Origin: Flavobacterium channae
GTDB taxonomy: Bacteria; Bacteroidota; Bacteroidia; Flavobacteriales; Flavobacteriaceae
Direction of reading: 5' to 3'
Length of the DNA stretch: 64,000 nt
NCBI RefSeq assembly: GCF_021172165.1
Contig: NZ_CP089096.1
Coordinates: 2,728,001-2,792,000 of the forward strand
In this document: piece after piece, positions 56,501 through 64,000 of the stretch
How the letters are laid out: every line of letters starts with the position of its first letter
How positions within the stretch are numbered: the stretch's first letter is position 1
Translations under genes and position numbers: made by a program
Notes under the pieces: model-generated
Seen by the model: the letters and a program-made list of their open reading frames with translations, nothing else
Databases searched by the model: none
What the model was told of the DNA's origin: nothing

Positions 56501-57130
56501 AAGTACAAATACTAACAGAAAAGGGTCAATTGTTAGAATATGGGTTTTTATTGAAATTTCAGGTTTTATTATTTCAAAGAAATTATTTTGTTTAAAATAA
56601 GTAAAAAATAAAAGAGCAGTTGGTATTGATACTAAAACAGGCCAAACGGTAAGATTTACATTTTGGTTTAATTTATTAAATTTTATTTCGGCTACTAATA
56701 ATAGCACAAAAAGTAACATTATATAGACCGAAAAGTCGATATTAATAAGTAATAATCCCGAGATAACTGAAAAAATTCCAATAATCGAGATTGTATATAT
56801 TGATTTTAAAATTTCTTTTGTAGCAAAAGCAGCTTTATTTGTAATCCTGTTAATAAATATAAAAAAACTTAACGTTGTGGTTATTATTAAAATAAGTGCT
56901 TTGTAAAACAAAGAAACCCTTTTAGATACATCTAATCCATAAAGTGAAGCGTTTGAAATTATGTGCTCTGAAAAATCTTTAATACCAGGCTTAAACTCAA
57001 ACAATATATTTAAAATTGGTGCAGCTAACGCTAGTGAAAAAAAGATACTTAATGCCCAATAAGCCTTAAATGCTTTTTCATTTGTTTGAAAAAGCTCTTT
57101 TACAAAAGGAATTATCTTATTCTTAAACAT
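53525..57130 (-). CDS. Giant polytopic membrane protein with soluble C-terminal domains, glycosyltransferase-like
   Basis: A 1201-residue protein from the ATG at 57130 (MFKNKIIPF); the longest frame starts at a TTG inside the previous gene and is rejected. The first 660 residues hold about 16-18 membrane helices, including an extracytoplasmic DHFFRYGSIPIIENFDAHM segment of the sort seen in membrane-embedded GT-C enzymes. About 540 soluble residues follow: a mixed domain, beta-sandwich modules (near 880-1110), and a final 85-residue module with DENWINGCSLQYNM that matches the small lipoprotein at 51033. Possibly transfers a lipid-linked sugar outside the membrane. The family is not named with certainty. 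Confidence 0.7.
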   Translation of the reverse strand: MFKNKIIPFVKELFQTNEKAFKAYWALSIFFSLALAAPILNILFEFKPGIKDFSEHIISNASLYGLDVSKRVSLFYKALILIITTTLSFFIFINRITNKAAFATKEILKSIYTISIIGIFSVISGLLLINIDFSVYIMLLFVLLLVAEIKFNKLNQNVNLTVWPVLVSIPTALLFFTYFKQNNFFEIIKPEISIKTHILTIDPFLLVFVLFLLPFTFVFHFIARKNNSNPNILFKASIALVSVPIVLSFLLEFGNVVNLRFGYVFNKPFYLFTFLLIISFIVFYFLLQRYREQKLSKSYFDNYFLPILIIGLLLIMTQPWRMVSPENEFFETANHGLSIDHFFRYGSIPIIENFDAHMMHYQFFAFIYGFVNGYEPSAVMLYHSYFFAIEILVLFFVFKKIIGSFNSFVLVFCLPIFTGVINEFTLSSLLILTVLKLIENKTTRNFYVYWIVAIFLCLYKLDIGYAAVLASLITYIILDKIKYNTISVRPILKSGAFVGIVLMLIFVILCLIKGINPFFRLQEFLFAAKSDQNWGVTRMGDTSHFLFRVGYYIFPVIIAISFISVVFKYVFNNEKYYNHFKKKHVFYALAFFVFFALFFFFNAQRGIVRHNFEYANIRKITSTIPLALIMLAFFFNRKNKMIVVLTIFFISFLILNSAKTDFKDRNTTIFKDVINSYSFQEKFLEAQSFNKSRVRVAFDQSEITMFKKFLNVVLKPSETYYDFSSKNFYHALTARKNPSYVNQTPLMINGDKAQEIEIERIKEAKIPIVLMPIKGIIWHAIDEVYTDFKYYKMSEYIYKNYTPLYRMATFDIYVLKEKESEYIAKIKKAGFLENKSSFSDFTFFNTDAISKNNLQVGLNPDKSITINAIGASSHFIGLMDYLRKQNLLKETNLPCKLGFSIQSFSQGNIRIYYKLTPEESFSENYVKEFPITSLEDTKINLDLPKTPVEIMVAVNTSGIVLKQFNITNGSQSEIKNPEKIDYFIGFVPKIWAEESEEIAFEKVKPLKEIEEETFASINSNQLNSSSQGCFAYLELESDGDSNGIIEIISDDNVKASYAFSIVPGKHSYAIRISNSYYWWNTNAPKINFRAEKVMKISKFSLISSDGSQQKTFKGNGITLTNLNDENWINGCSLQYNMVLFDYSPKREKLLKEFKKIRLSNGSVLNIKGFYVSGNYINVTISEKIPDYISLIGYPNPIEFIK

Positions 57131-57140
57131 ATTAATTATT

Positions 57141-57941
57141 TTATGGGTTATATTTCCCAAATAAATTAGCAACTAGAATCTTTATCAAGTTGAAATTTCC
57201 TTTAAAAAAACTAATTTTTGTAGGCACTTTTCCACTTTCAGGATATTTACGCTCTACTGGAACTTCTCCAACTTTTAAACCTAACTGCGATGCTCTTACC
57301 GATAAAAAAGCAAGTAATTCATAGGTAGTAAAAATAGGTCGAAATGGTTGTACTTTAGTATGAGTCAAATATTTTTTTGAATAACATCTAAAAGCATTTG
57401 TTGAATCTGTGAAACGATGACGAGCCGTTAAAGATATTAGAGGAGAGTGAATAAATTTTACCGCAAAATGTCTAATTTTTGGCGTATTAATTGCTTTTCC
57501 TCCTGCAACGTATCTTGAACCTTGAATAAAATCAAATCCTTCTTCTAATTTTTCAATAAATAATGAAACCGATTCAATACTATCCTTGTTATTCCCGTCG
57601 ATAGTTATAATACCATCATATCCTCTTTCTAGGGCAAACCAAAAACCCATTCGCAATTGAGCACCTTGTTTTCCGGTATCCTTTTTTATCAGAAGAGTAT
57701 TAACTCCCAATTCTTTTAATGTATTTATTTCGGTTGAACCATCAGTAGAATCGCCATCACAAATAATAATATCAACTAATTTGTCAATTCCGTGTTGTTG
57801 TGCTCTTTGCAACTGTTTGTGGATGCGTTCTCCTTCATTTATAATGGGAATACACAAACAATATTTTGTTTTTCTTTCGTCTATTTCAGTAGAAAGAAAC
57901 TTAGGAACACCATAAATTGCTTCGTTAGTTTTTGAAAACAT
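57141..57941 (-). CDS. Glycosyltransferase family 2, DPM1-like
   Basis: A 266-residue soluble GT-A enzyme related to dolichol-phosphate mannosyltransferases without membrane helices. CLCIPIINEGERIHKQL and IIICDGDSTDGST bind UDP or GDP sugar; GIITIDGNNKDS is the acidic metal site, and FIQGSRYVAGG and RFTDSTNAFRCYS are family motifs. The start overlaps the end of the TIM-barrel gene by 17 bases. Confidence 0.88.
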   Translation of the reverse strand: MFSKTNEAIYGVPKFLSTEIDERKTKYCLCIPIINEGERIHKQLQRAQQHGIDKLVDIIICDGDSTDGSTEINTLKELGVNTLLIKKDTGKQGAQLRMGFWFALERGYDGIITIDGNNKDSIESVSLFIEKLEEGFDFIQGSRYVAGGKAINTPKIRHFAVKFIHSPLISLTARHRFTDSTNAFRCYSKKYLTHTKVQPFRPIFTTYELLAFLSVRASQLGLKVGEVPVERKYPESGKVPTKISFFKGNFNLIKILVANLFGKYNP

Positions 57942-58713
57942 CTTGAGTATATTGTATTATGTCTTTAATTTTTTCTAATTCACTTCCGCCTTTCATTTCA
58001 ATTGAAATATAATTGGCATATTTTCCTTTTCGTAAAATAGAAGCTAATTCTTCATGTAGTAATCGATGCTGAATTTCTTCTAAATAGGGTTCACTTATAT
58101 GAACATGATTAATCCATTTTAAATTGTTTTCTATAATAGCTAAACTTTCTTCGTTATAAATTACGGTTCCTAAATCAAAGTTTACTTTTAATCCTTCCAC
58201 ATTACACGCTTTAGCAAAATCTAACGCTTGATTAGTGGTGTTTACGAAATTGGTTCCATAAATAACTGGATTAGGTTCGAAAGCAAAAACGGTATTTTTT
58301 TGGGATGCATATTTTCCAATTTCTGAAAAATATGAAATGGCAATTTCTTCTTGATTTGGATTGATATTTCTGTTTTTGGGCGAACCGAAAACTAAATTTT
58401 TACATCCCAAAACCGATGCAAAATCGATAGCTTCTTTAATATAATCTAACAAAGAATTTCGTTCTTCTTCTGATGAAAATATAGCTTCGTTTCTGCCATA
58501 ACAAATCGATTGCATAGAAACCACTTGTAAACCATAATTTACATTCAAATCGTCTCTAAAATCAGCCACTTTTTCTAAATCAGAATACGGCTTTTCTGGA
58601 AAAATTCGGGTTGGGGCAATTTCGATTCCAGCACACTTTTTTTCCTTCAGAAAAGCATACATTTCTGCATCATTTTCGGGTTGCCATGCGATATTTGAAA
58701 TGGTTACTTTCAT
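57925..58713 (-). CDS. Sugar phosphate isomerase/epimerase-like TIM-barrel protein
   Basis: A 262-residue xylose isomerase-like barrel (AP endonuclease 2 family). Metal-binding positions are visible as Glu in VFAFEPNP, Asp in KVNFDLGTV and His in WINHVHISEP, with the last Glu in YISIEMKGG. The enzyme could isomerise or epimerise a sugar precursor of the glycan. One base overlap with the SDR gene upstream. Confidence 0.85.
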   Translation of the reverse strand: MKVTISNIAWQPENDAEMYAFLKEKKCAGIEIAPTRIFPEKPYSDLEKVADFRDDLNVNYGLQVVSMQSICYGRNEAIFSSEEERNSLLDYIKEAIDFASVLGCKNLVFGSPKNRNINPNQEEIAISYFSEIGKYASQKNTVFAFEPNPVIYGTNFVNTTNQALDFAKACNVEGLKVNFDLGTVIYNEESLAIIENNLKWINHVHISEPYLEEIQHRLLHEELASILRKGKYANYISIEMKGGSELEKIKDIIQYTQDVFKN

Positions 58714-59630
58714 TATTGTTGGCTTTTAATAAAGTTAACAATATCGTGTAACACTTCTTGTTTTGTACTTATATAATTCCCTTGTTTTTGAAACAATTGT
58801 CCGTGAATGGTATAAAAATCGTAATTCGGAACAGGATTATTTAATTCGTTAACGAAATCCTTTCCATAAACGGCTTTATAAATTTCATTAACAACAATAG
58901 GTTCTGTAGCTAAGTTTAACTTTTTTACACCGTTTTTTTGCGCGATTTGAATATCGTTCCAAAGGTTGTTTAGATTATAAAATTGAAAACTTCCTCTACT
59001 ATCTGTAAAATTTAAAGCCGAAAAGCCTACATCTAAAAACTGTTGTTTTAAAATTTTTCTTTCCGAATTTTCGATAGTATTTAACTTATAGAAACCATTT
59101 TCTTGTAAGGTGTAATTAGTAACAATCCAATTGTGTGAAGCTAATTCTTGATATTTTGCTTCGTTCAACATAGAAGGAATAACCGAAATTAAATCGAAAA
59201 TAAAATTCTTTTTAATGTTTTTTCCGAATAAACCAGGAAGTCTAACAATTAGATAATCATCGAAGTTTGAGGCTACCCAATTCTCTAAATACAATCTGTT
59301 TTTTCCGTAAGGTTGAATTGCTTCTAAATCAATTTCTGTATTTTCATCAACAGCGATTGGATTTGGATAAACATCAACAGTTGAAATTAAAACAATTTGT
59401 TTCGGATTAATTTTTTTGATGTTTTCAATAGCTTCTAAAATGATTTCGAAGTCTTTTTCAGGTTCTTTATTGGCTAAAAATTTCTCGGCTCTAACTCCAG
59501 AATAAACCAATACATCTGGATTAAGTCCAAATGCCTCTGTGATATTTTTGGAATTAAAACACAAATCAAAAGCGTTGCTTTCTAATAAATTAGAACCTAC
59601 AAAACCAGTATGACCAACTAATACTTTCAT
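58713..59630 (-). CDS. NAD(P)-dependent SDR-family sugar-nucleotide-like reductase
   Basis: A 305-residue extended SDR protein. VGHTGFVGSNLL is the nucleotide loop. IVLISTVDVYPNPIAVDEN with QPYGKNRLYLEN gives the S/T-D-V-Y and YGKNR (YxxxK-like) catalytic region, and VRLPGLFGKNI follows. The substrate-binding half is diverged, so the exact reaction is open. Part of the tight block with the TIM-barrel and GT2 genes. Confidence 0.82.
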   Translation of the reverse strand: MKVLVGHTGFVGSNLLESNAFDLCFNSKNITEAFGLNPDVLVYSGVRAEKFLANKEPEKDFEIILEAIENIKKINPKQIVLISTVDVYPNPIAVDENTEIDLEAIQPYGKNRLYLENWVASNFDDYLIVRLPGLFGKNIKKNFIFDLISVIPSMLNEAKYQELASHNWIVTNYTLQENGFYKLNTIENSERKILKQQFLDVGFSALNFTDSRGSFQFYNLNNLWNDIQIAQKNGVKKLNLATEPIVVNEIYKAVYGKDFVNELNNPVPNYDFYTIHGQLFQKQGNYISTKQEVLHDIVNFIKSQQ

Positions 59631-61088
59631 TTATTTTTTTATATAATGTCTTGCGATTGCACCTAAACCATCATAGGTTTCTTGTAATCTAAAATGCGTG
59701 TCTAAAAATTGCTGATCGGCATCAGATAATTTTACGATATCTTGATATCCATCTACAATCCAAAACGATTTTAACAATGCTGGATTGGCTTGCATTTCTT
59801 TTACCAAAACGGTTAAATTAGGTTTATCAACAACTTCAAATTTTTGTCCGTGATTGTTTAAAAAATAATCGTACCAATATTTTAAACTCGTGTACACCAC
59901 ATCTTTGTTAGGATTGTAAAACTTAACCATATCCGAAGCTTCTCTAAATTGAGCTTTCAAAGGGGTGTGATAATATTTTTTTACAACCACCAAATCAAAA
60001 GCCATAAAAAACACCAACAAAGCGAGAAAAGATAATCTAACTTGAATGTTTTTTATACTTACTAAAGCAATTGAAATCACTAAAATTATTGCAGGAAAAA
60101 TGCTTATAAAGTACCTAGAAACATATAAAGATGAACTTAAATAAGATTTCAATAAAATAACAACTACAACAAATGAAATCCAAGCAGCTATTAATAAATA
60201 ATTAAAAACTAATTTATTATCAATTATTTCTTTAATGGATTTTGTTCGTTTTTGATTAAATACTTTTATTATAAAAAAGGTGAATAATATACCATAAACA
60301 AATACCAAAATTTCTGAAACACTTATAAATTCTTTTAAAATATTAGTTAATCCATCATTTGAAGGAGCAGGAATCCAAGAAGATTTGAATTTACTCAATA
60401 AATAGAATTTATATGCATTTGGAATAAAAAACAATAAAATAATTCCAGCAATAACTAGTAATTTTTTAAAATAGGCAACTCGTTCTGATTTATCTAAGTT
60501 AAACAGTACAAATAGCAATATAAATCCTTGAGTAATTACATTAAGTACACTAAAAAAGTTTACATTAACTAGTAAACCAGCACTAATTGCAAACCAAATC
60601 ATGTTTTTTTGTGTGTTATTCTTCAAGAAAATTACAAATTTGTAAAAAGAGAATAATAAACATAGTAAATATAAGGAATATGCTCTAGCATCTTGAGAGT
60701 GGAAAATTGCATATTCGTTGAAAGTAAATAGGAGTGCTGCTATTAAGCCAACTTTTTTAGAATAGGTTTCTTTACCAAATTTATACATCATCCAAACTGC
60801 CGCGATGCCGAAAATTACTGATGGAATTCTGGCTACAATTGAAGTGTCTCCAAACAAAGAAAACATTGTATTCATAATAAAAAAATACAAATAGGGAAAA
60901 CTTTCTCTAAGATTTACTTCTGAAATAATTTGTGAAAATGAATGTTTTGGACTAGCAACATTTAATGTATAAATTTCATCCATCCATAAACTTTGGTAAT
61001 CAAGATTATACAATCTTAAAATTGTTGCTACAATTAATATTAAGATTATCCATTTGTTGCTTTTAACAAAACTAATAAACTGGCTCAT
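59631..61088 (-). CDS. GT39-like membrane glycosyltransferase (ArnT/PMT type)
   Basis: A 485-residue GT-C enzyme with about eleven helices. The first extracytoplasmic loop has LWMDEIYTLNVASP with the catalytic-type Asp-Glu, and FNEYAIFHSQDARAYSLYLL is the second conserved region. Such enzymes use a polyprenyl-phosphate sugar to decorate lipid or glycan outside the membrane. The donor could come from the GT2 enzyme at 51469 or 63089. Confidence 0.87.
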   Translation of the reverse strand: MSQFISFVKSNKWIILILIVATILRLYNLDYQSLWMDEIYTLNVASPKHSFSQIISEVNLRESFPYLYFFIMNTMFSLFGDTSIVARIPSVIFGIAAVWMMYKFGKETYSKKVGLIAALLFTFNEYAIFHSQDARAYSLYLLCLLFSFYKFVIFLKNNTQKNMIWFAISAGLLVNVNFFSVLNVITQGFILLFVLFNLDKSERVAYFKKLLVIAGIILLFFIPNAYKFYLLSKFKSSWIPAPSNDGLTNILKEFISVSEILVFVYGILFTFFIIKVFNQKRTKSIKEIIDNKLVFNYLLIAAWISFVVVVILLKSYLSSSLYVSRYFISIFPAIILVISIALVSIKNIQVRLSFLALLVFFMAFDLVVVKKYYHTPLKAQFREASDMVKFYNPNKDVVYTSLKYWYDYFLNNHGQKFEVVDKPNLTVLVKEMQANPALLKSFWIVDGYQDIVKLSDADQQFLDTHFRLQETYDGLGAIARHYIKK

Positions 61089-61090
61089 AT

Positions 61091-62218
61091 TTAAAAAGAT
61101 AAAATTTTAGTACTAACCTCTTTAGAATCTAACTCGAAAAACAAAGGTAAACGAAGTAAACGATTCGTAAAATTATCGGTTTCTGGTAATACTCTTCCGT
61201 CATGCTTGTCCACATAAAACGGACTTTTATGTAAACTTATATAATGAAAAACAGCCCAAATATCATTTTGCTTTAAATGATTGATCAATGCAGTTCTTTG
61301 CTCTAAATTTTTACATACCAAATAAAACATATGTGCATTATTTGTGGCATAATGAGGCAATTCTGGTAAACTAATTTCATGTTTTTTTGCCCAATCGATT
61401 AATGCCAAATTATAATTTTCCCAATGTGACTTTCTTGTATTTTGAATAGTTTCTAAATTTTCTAATTGTGCCCATAAAAAAGCAGCAACAATTTCTGAAG
61501 GCAAAAATGAACTTCCTATATCCACCCAGCCGTATTTATCTACTTCACCTCTAAAAAAAGATGAACGATTCGTTCCTTTCTCCCAAATTATTTCAGCTCT
61601 GTTAATAAATTCTTCGTCATTAATTGCTAACATTCCACCTTCTCCAGAAATAATATTCTTAGTTTCATGGAATGAAAAAGCAGCTAAATGTCCTATGGAA
61701 CCCAATGCTTTTTTTAAACCATCTTTTCCAATAAAATAACTATCAATCGCTTGAGCAGCATCTTCAACCACAAATAAGTTATACTTTTTTGCTAAATCCA
61801 TAATCGTGTCCATATCACATGCCACTCCGGCATAATGAACAGGAACAATTGCTTTTGTTTTAGATGTAATTAAAGGCTCTATTTTAGTTGCATCCATGTT
61901 TGGATGATTTGGCATACTATCAGCAAATACTATTTTAGCACCTCTAAGTACAAATGCATTTGCAGTAGATACAAAAGTGTAAGATGGCATAATTACCTCA
62001 TCTCCTTCTTTGATATTTATTAAAATAGCTGCCATTTCAAGTGCATCAGTACAAGAAGTGGTTAACAACGTTTTTTTGAAACCATAATTAGACTCGAAAA
62101 ACTGTTGGCATTTTTGTGTAAAAATACCATTACCAGAAATCTTTCCCGATTTTACTGCTTCTTCTATATATTGTGTTTCTTTACCTGTTAAATAAGGTTT
62201 ATTGAATGGGATTTTCAT
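61091..62218 (-). CDS. rffA: dTDP-4-amino-4,6-dideoxygalactose transaminase
   Basis: A 375-residue PLP enzyme of the DegT/DnrJ/EryC1 family, RffA (WecE) branch. SGNGIFTQKCQQFF and LTTSCTDALEMAA are near the N-terminus, VVEDAAQAIDSYF holds the PLP-binding Asp, and SFHETKNIISGEGG holds the Schiff-base Lys. The C-terminal WAVFHYISLHKSPFY is the RffA mark. It makes a 4-amino sugar nucleotide that the neighbouring formyltransferase could modify (4-base overlap). Confidence 0.93.
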   Translation of the reverse strand: MKIPFNKPYLTGKETQYIEEAVKSGKISGNGIFTQKCQQFFESNYGFKKTLLTTSCTDALEMAAILINIKEGDEVIMPSYTFVSTANAFVLRGAKIVFADSMPNHPNMDATKIEPLITSKTKAIVPVHYAGVACDMDTIMDLAKKYNLFVVEDAAQAIDSYFIGKDGLKKALGSIGHLAAFSFHETKNIISGEGGMLAINDEEFINRAEIIWEKGTNRSSFFRGEVDKYGWVDIGSSFLPSEIVAAFLWAQLENLETIQNTRKSHWENYNLALIDWAKKHEISLPELPHYATNNAHMFYLVCKNLEQRTALINHLKQNDIWAVFHYISLHKSPFYVDKHDGRVLPETDNFTNRLLRLPLFFELDSKEVSTKILSF

Positions 62219-63096
62219 TTTAATCTCGTTCTAAATTTATTAAAAACCACTTCATTTCCATTGTCTAAATAATGTGCTTTTTCTATTTTTAATAGTCCTT
62301 TGCCACAAACAATTGTTGGTTGATTGTTGTCCAAAAATATTATTTTTCCAGGTGTTCTGTTTTCAATTTTCACATCTGGAATCGATTTTATTTCGTCTAA
62401 AATTATGATATTGTCTTCCATTTTGGTTCTAGCACCACCATAAGGAAAACCTAAAGCATGTATTGTTCGTTCTAAAGTTGAAGCTTCCAAATTCCAATCG
62501 ATAAAATAATCTTCTTCATCTCTCCACAAACTAAAAGTGGCTTGGGTTTCATCTTGAGGAGTAGCAACTAAAGAATTTTCGGCTATTTGTTTAACTATTT
62601 TTATTACTAAATCTTGATAACAAACACTAATTATATCAATCGCTTCACTAATCTTTATTGGATAAATTACATTTACTTTTTCTACTCCTAAAATATCACC
62701 TTTATCGAATTCTTTATTAGCAAAAATAGCAGTTACTCCTATTTCTTCATCTCCATTAATTAAGGCAGTTACTAATGGATTAAATCCTCTATTTCTTGGT
62801 AAAATGGAATCATGAAACACAATCAACTTTTCCAAATTAGATTTAATTAACCATCTCCAAGCAACAGCAATATAATAAGAAACATTATTTAGTAAAGTTT
62901 CATCGAAAGTATTTTTGTTATAATGCAAAATATTGTGCTTTGTACATAAAGCGACAATTTCATCAGCATAATCTTTTTCTACATTTTTATCTGTAGCATA
63001 AATGACAAACTTTAATTCAACAGCGGTAGTGTTTAGAACAGTTTCTAAACAAGCTAATCCTTTTTTACCCATAATAAACATGGCAATACTATTCAT
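62215..63096 (-). CDS. Sugar N-formyltransferase (Fmt/ArnA-like fold)
   Basis: A 293-residue formyltransferase, likely using N10-formyl-tetrahydrofolate to formylate the 4-amino group made by RffA. The active-site region VFHDSILPRNRGFNP has His95 and the LPxxRG motif, with Asp131 in FDKGDIL. The Asn two residues before the His in most formyltransferases is Val93 here. A C-terminal OB-like segment follows (about 210-293, RTPGKIIFLDNNQPTIVCG). Overlaps rffA by four bases and the GT2 gene by eight. Confidence 0.85.
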   Translation of the reverse strand: MNSIAMFIMGKKGLACLETVLNTTAVELKFVIYATDKNVEKDYADEIVALCTKHNILHYNKNTFDETLLNNVSYYIAVAWRWLIKSNLEKLIVFHDSILPRNRGFNPLVTALINGDEEIGVTAIFANKEFDKGDILGVEKVNVIYPIKISEAIDIISVCYQDLVIKIVKQIAENSLVATPQDETQATFSLWRDEEDYFIDWNLEASTLERTIHALGFPYGGARTKMEDNIIILDEIKSIPDVKIENRTPGKIIFLDNNQPTIVCGKGLLKIEKAHYLDNGNEVVFNKFRTRLK

Positions 63097-64000
63097 CTGT
63101 TGATTTTTCTATAATGTAACTTGGTCTGTTTTTTACTCCTTCAAAAATTTTACCTATGTATAAACCTACTACTCCAAGTGTGGTTAATAAACATCCACTC
63201 AAAAACCAAATACTAATTATTAAACTAGCATATCCACTTACTGAAACTTTACCCGTAATTTTTTCAAATAAAACATAAATAACCATTAAAAAGGATACCA
63301 TGGCAATAGACAATCCAAATTTAATAATTAATCGCAAAGGCTTATCTGAATACGCTAAAATAATGTCTAAAGCTAAATTGAGTAGTTTTTTTAAATTATA
63401 ATTTGATTTTCCCTCTGATCTTGATGCGTGTTCAACATTGACATAACTCGTTGAAAACCCTACCCATTTTACCATAGTAGGAAAATATTTGATTTTCTCT
63501 TCTAATTTTACAACTTCATCTATGACTTGTTTTGAATATATTCCAAAGTTAGCCACCGTTGCATCTTGTTTTGTGCCTGTTAAATAAGAAAGTGTTTTAT
63601 AAAACAGCTTGGAAACAGTCTTTTTATAAAGTGAATCTTTTCGTTCGTATCTTCTTGCTAATACAATATCAAACCCTTTTTGTGATGCATTGAATAGTTT
63701 TTCAATTTCTTCAGGTTGGTCTTGTAAATCACAGTCTAAAACTACCACATAATCCCCAAAAACTTGATTTAATCCTGCAGTTATAGCATAATGCTGTCCA
63801 AAGTTTCTACTTAATTTAAAACCTCTTACATTAGAATTTTTACTAGAAATTTCAACTATTTTCTGCCATGATTTATCGGGACTAAAATCATCTACCAAAA
63901 TAATTTCATAAGAATTAAAAGAAGAAGGAATACTATTTGAAATTCTTTCCACTAACTCCTCTAAAACTAACTCAGCTCTATAAACTGGTGAAACAACTGA
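63089..64000 (-). CDS. Glycosyltransferase family 2, ArnC/DPM1-like (5' end beyond the window)
   Basis: Partial gene: the frame is open to the right edge and reads SVVSPVYRAELVLEELVERI before the first internal candidate start, so the true start lies a few codons outside. The N-terminal GT-A domain has IILVDDFSPDKSWQ, SRNFGQHYAITAGLNQ and VVLDCDLQDQPEEI. Two C-terminal helices (near 205-230 and 245-270 of the visible part) mark the ArnC/GtrB type that charges polyprenyl phosphate. The product could feed the GT39-like enzyme in this locus. Confidence 0.9.
   Translation of the reverse strand, partial: SVVSPVYRAELVLEELVERISNSIPSSFNSYEIILVDDFSPDKSWQKIVEISSKNSNVRGFKLSRNFGQHYAITAGLNQVFGDYVVVLDCDLQDQPEEIEKLFNASQKGFDIVLARRYERKDSLYKKTVSKLFYKTLSYLTGTKQDATVANFGIYSKQVIDEVVKLEEKIKYFPTMVKWVGFSTSYVNVEHASRSEGKSNYNLKKLLNLALDIILAYSDKPLRLIIKFGLSIAMVSFLMVIYVLFEKITGKVSVSGYASLIISIWFLSGCLLTTLGVVGLYIGKIFEGVKNRPSYIIEKSTDE

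Noticed and set aside
53525..57172. TTG start at 57172 for the giant membrane protein
   Set aside because: It would overlap the end of the GT2 gene by 32 bases; the ATG at 57130 leads directly into a positively charged head before the first helix.
1..64000. tRNA, rRNA, insertion sequences, prophage genes
   Set aside because: I saw no cloverleaf, rRNA, transposase, integrase or phage structural signature. A tRNA scan would be the deciding test for small RNAs.

Overview
The window looks like the chromosome of a gliding-type member of the Flavobacteriaceae (Flavobacterium or a close relative). The DNA is AT-rich. Promoters fit the Bacteroidetes pattern (TTG, then 17-23 bases, then TAnnTTTG) and Shine-Dalgarno sequences are weak. 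A gliding lipoprotein (GldH) and a protease with a C-terminal sorting tail of the type IX secretion kind are present. No rRNA, tRNA, CRISPR array, insertion sequence or prophage was seen. No gene-free stretch exceeds about 300 bases; the longest, 7406-7650, is 245 bases and holds a terminator, a promoter and a short structured RNA.

Bases 1-39,000 are mostly housekeeping. In order: a secreted S8 protease (minus); a fused SpmA/SpmB-type membrane protein; a DUF6438-like lipoprotein; class I fumarase; a two-hairpin RNA with its own terminator directly in front of a NYN-domain ribonuclease gene; and a long minus-strand gene run ricT-gldH-PBP1A-scoA-scoB-four-helix-bundle protein-rlmI. The last three gaps of that run are each filled by a related degenerate repeat. 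Next come trhO-trhP-ferredoxin (wobble uridine hydroxylation of tRNA), recA, a lipoprotein, an ECF sigma factor with a membrane-anchored beta-barrel partner, plsC, trpS, a lipoprotein, ppc, dprA, a HU-like/SPOR protein, an acyl-CoA thioesterase, and a PadR regulator with three paralogous membrane proteins. A PaaE-like reductase, a GT9 glycosyltransferase with a DUF4254 protein, upp, DUF6427, DUF6341 and purD complete this part.

Bases 39,240-64,000 hold a surface polysaccharide locus, nearly all on the minus strand and tightly packed, and it runs off the right edge. It encodes an initiating sugar-phosphate transferase, a UDP-glucuronate decarboxylase, a 4-amino-sugar aminotransferase with a formyltransferase, several GT2 and GT4 transferases, a GT39-like enzyme, a flippase, two polymerase/ligase-like membrane proteins and a hexapeptide acyltransferase. 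A FAD oxidoreductase, a TIM-barrel protein, an SDR protein and a very large membrane protein are also present. The set suggests a lipid-linked, flippase/polymerase-type pathway for a glycan containing an N-formylated amino sugar and a sugar derived from UDP-xylose.

The observations most worth following are the hairpin RNA/NYN nuclease pair (7541-8292), the repeats tied to the four-helix-bundle gene (9571-10931), the shared C-terminal domain of TrhO and TrhP, the three PadR-linked paralogs with a perfect palindromic operator, and a small domain shared by a lipoprotein and the giant membrane protein of the polysaccharide locus.
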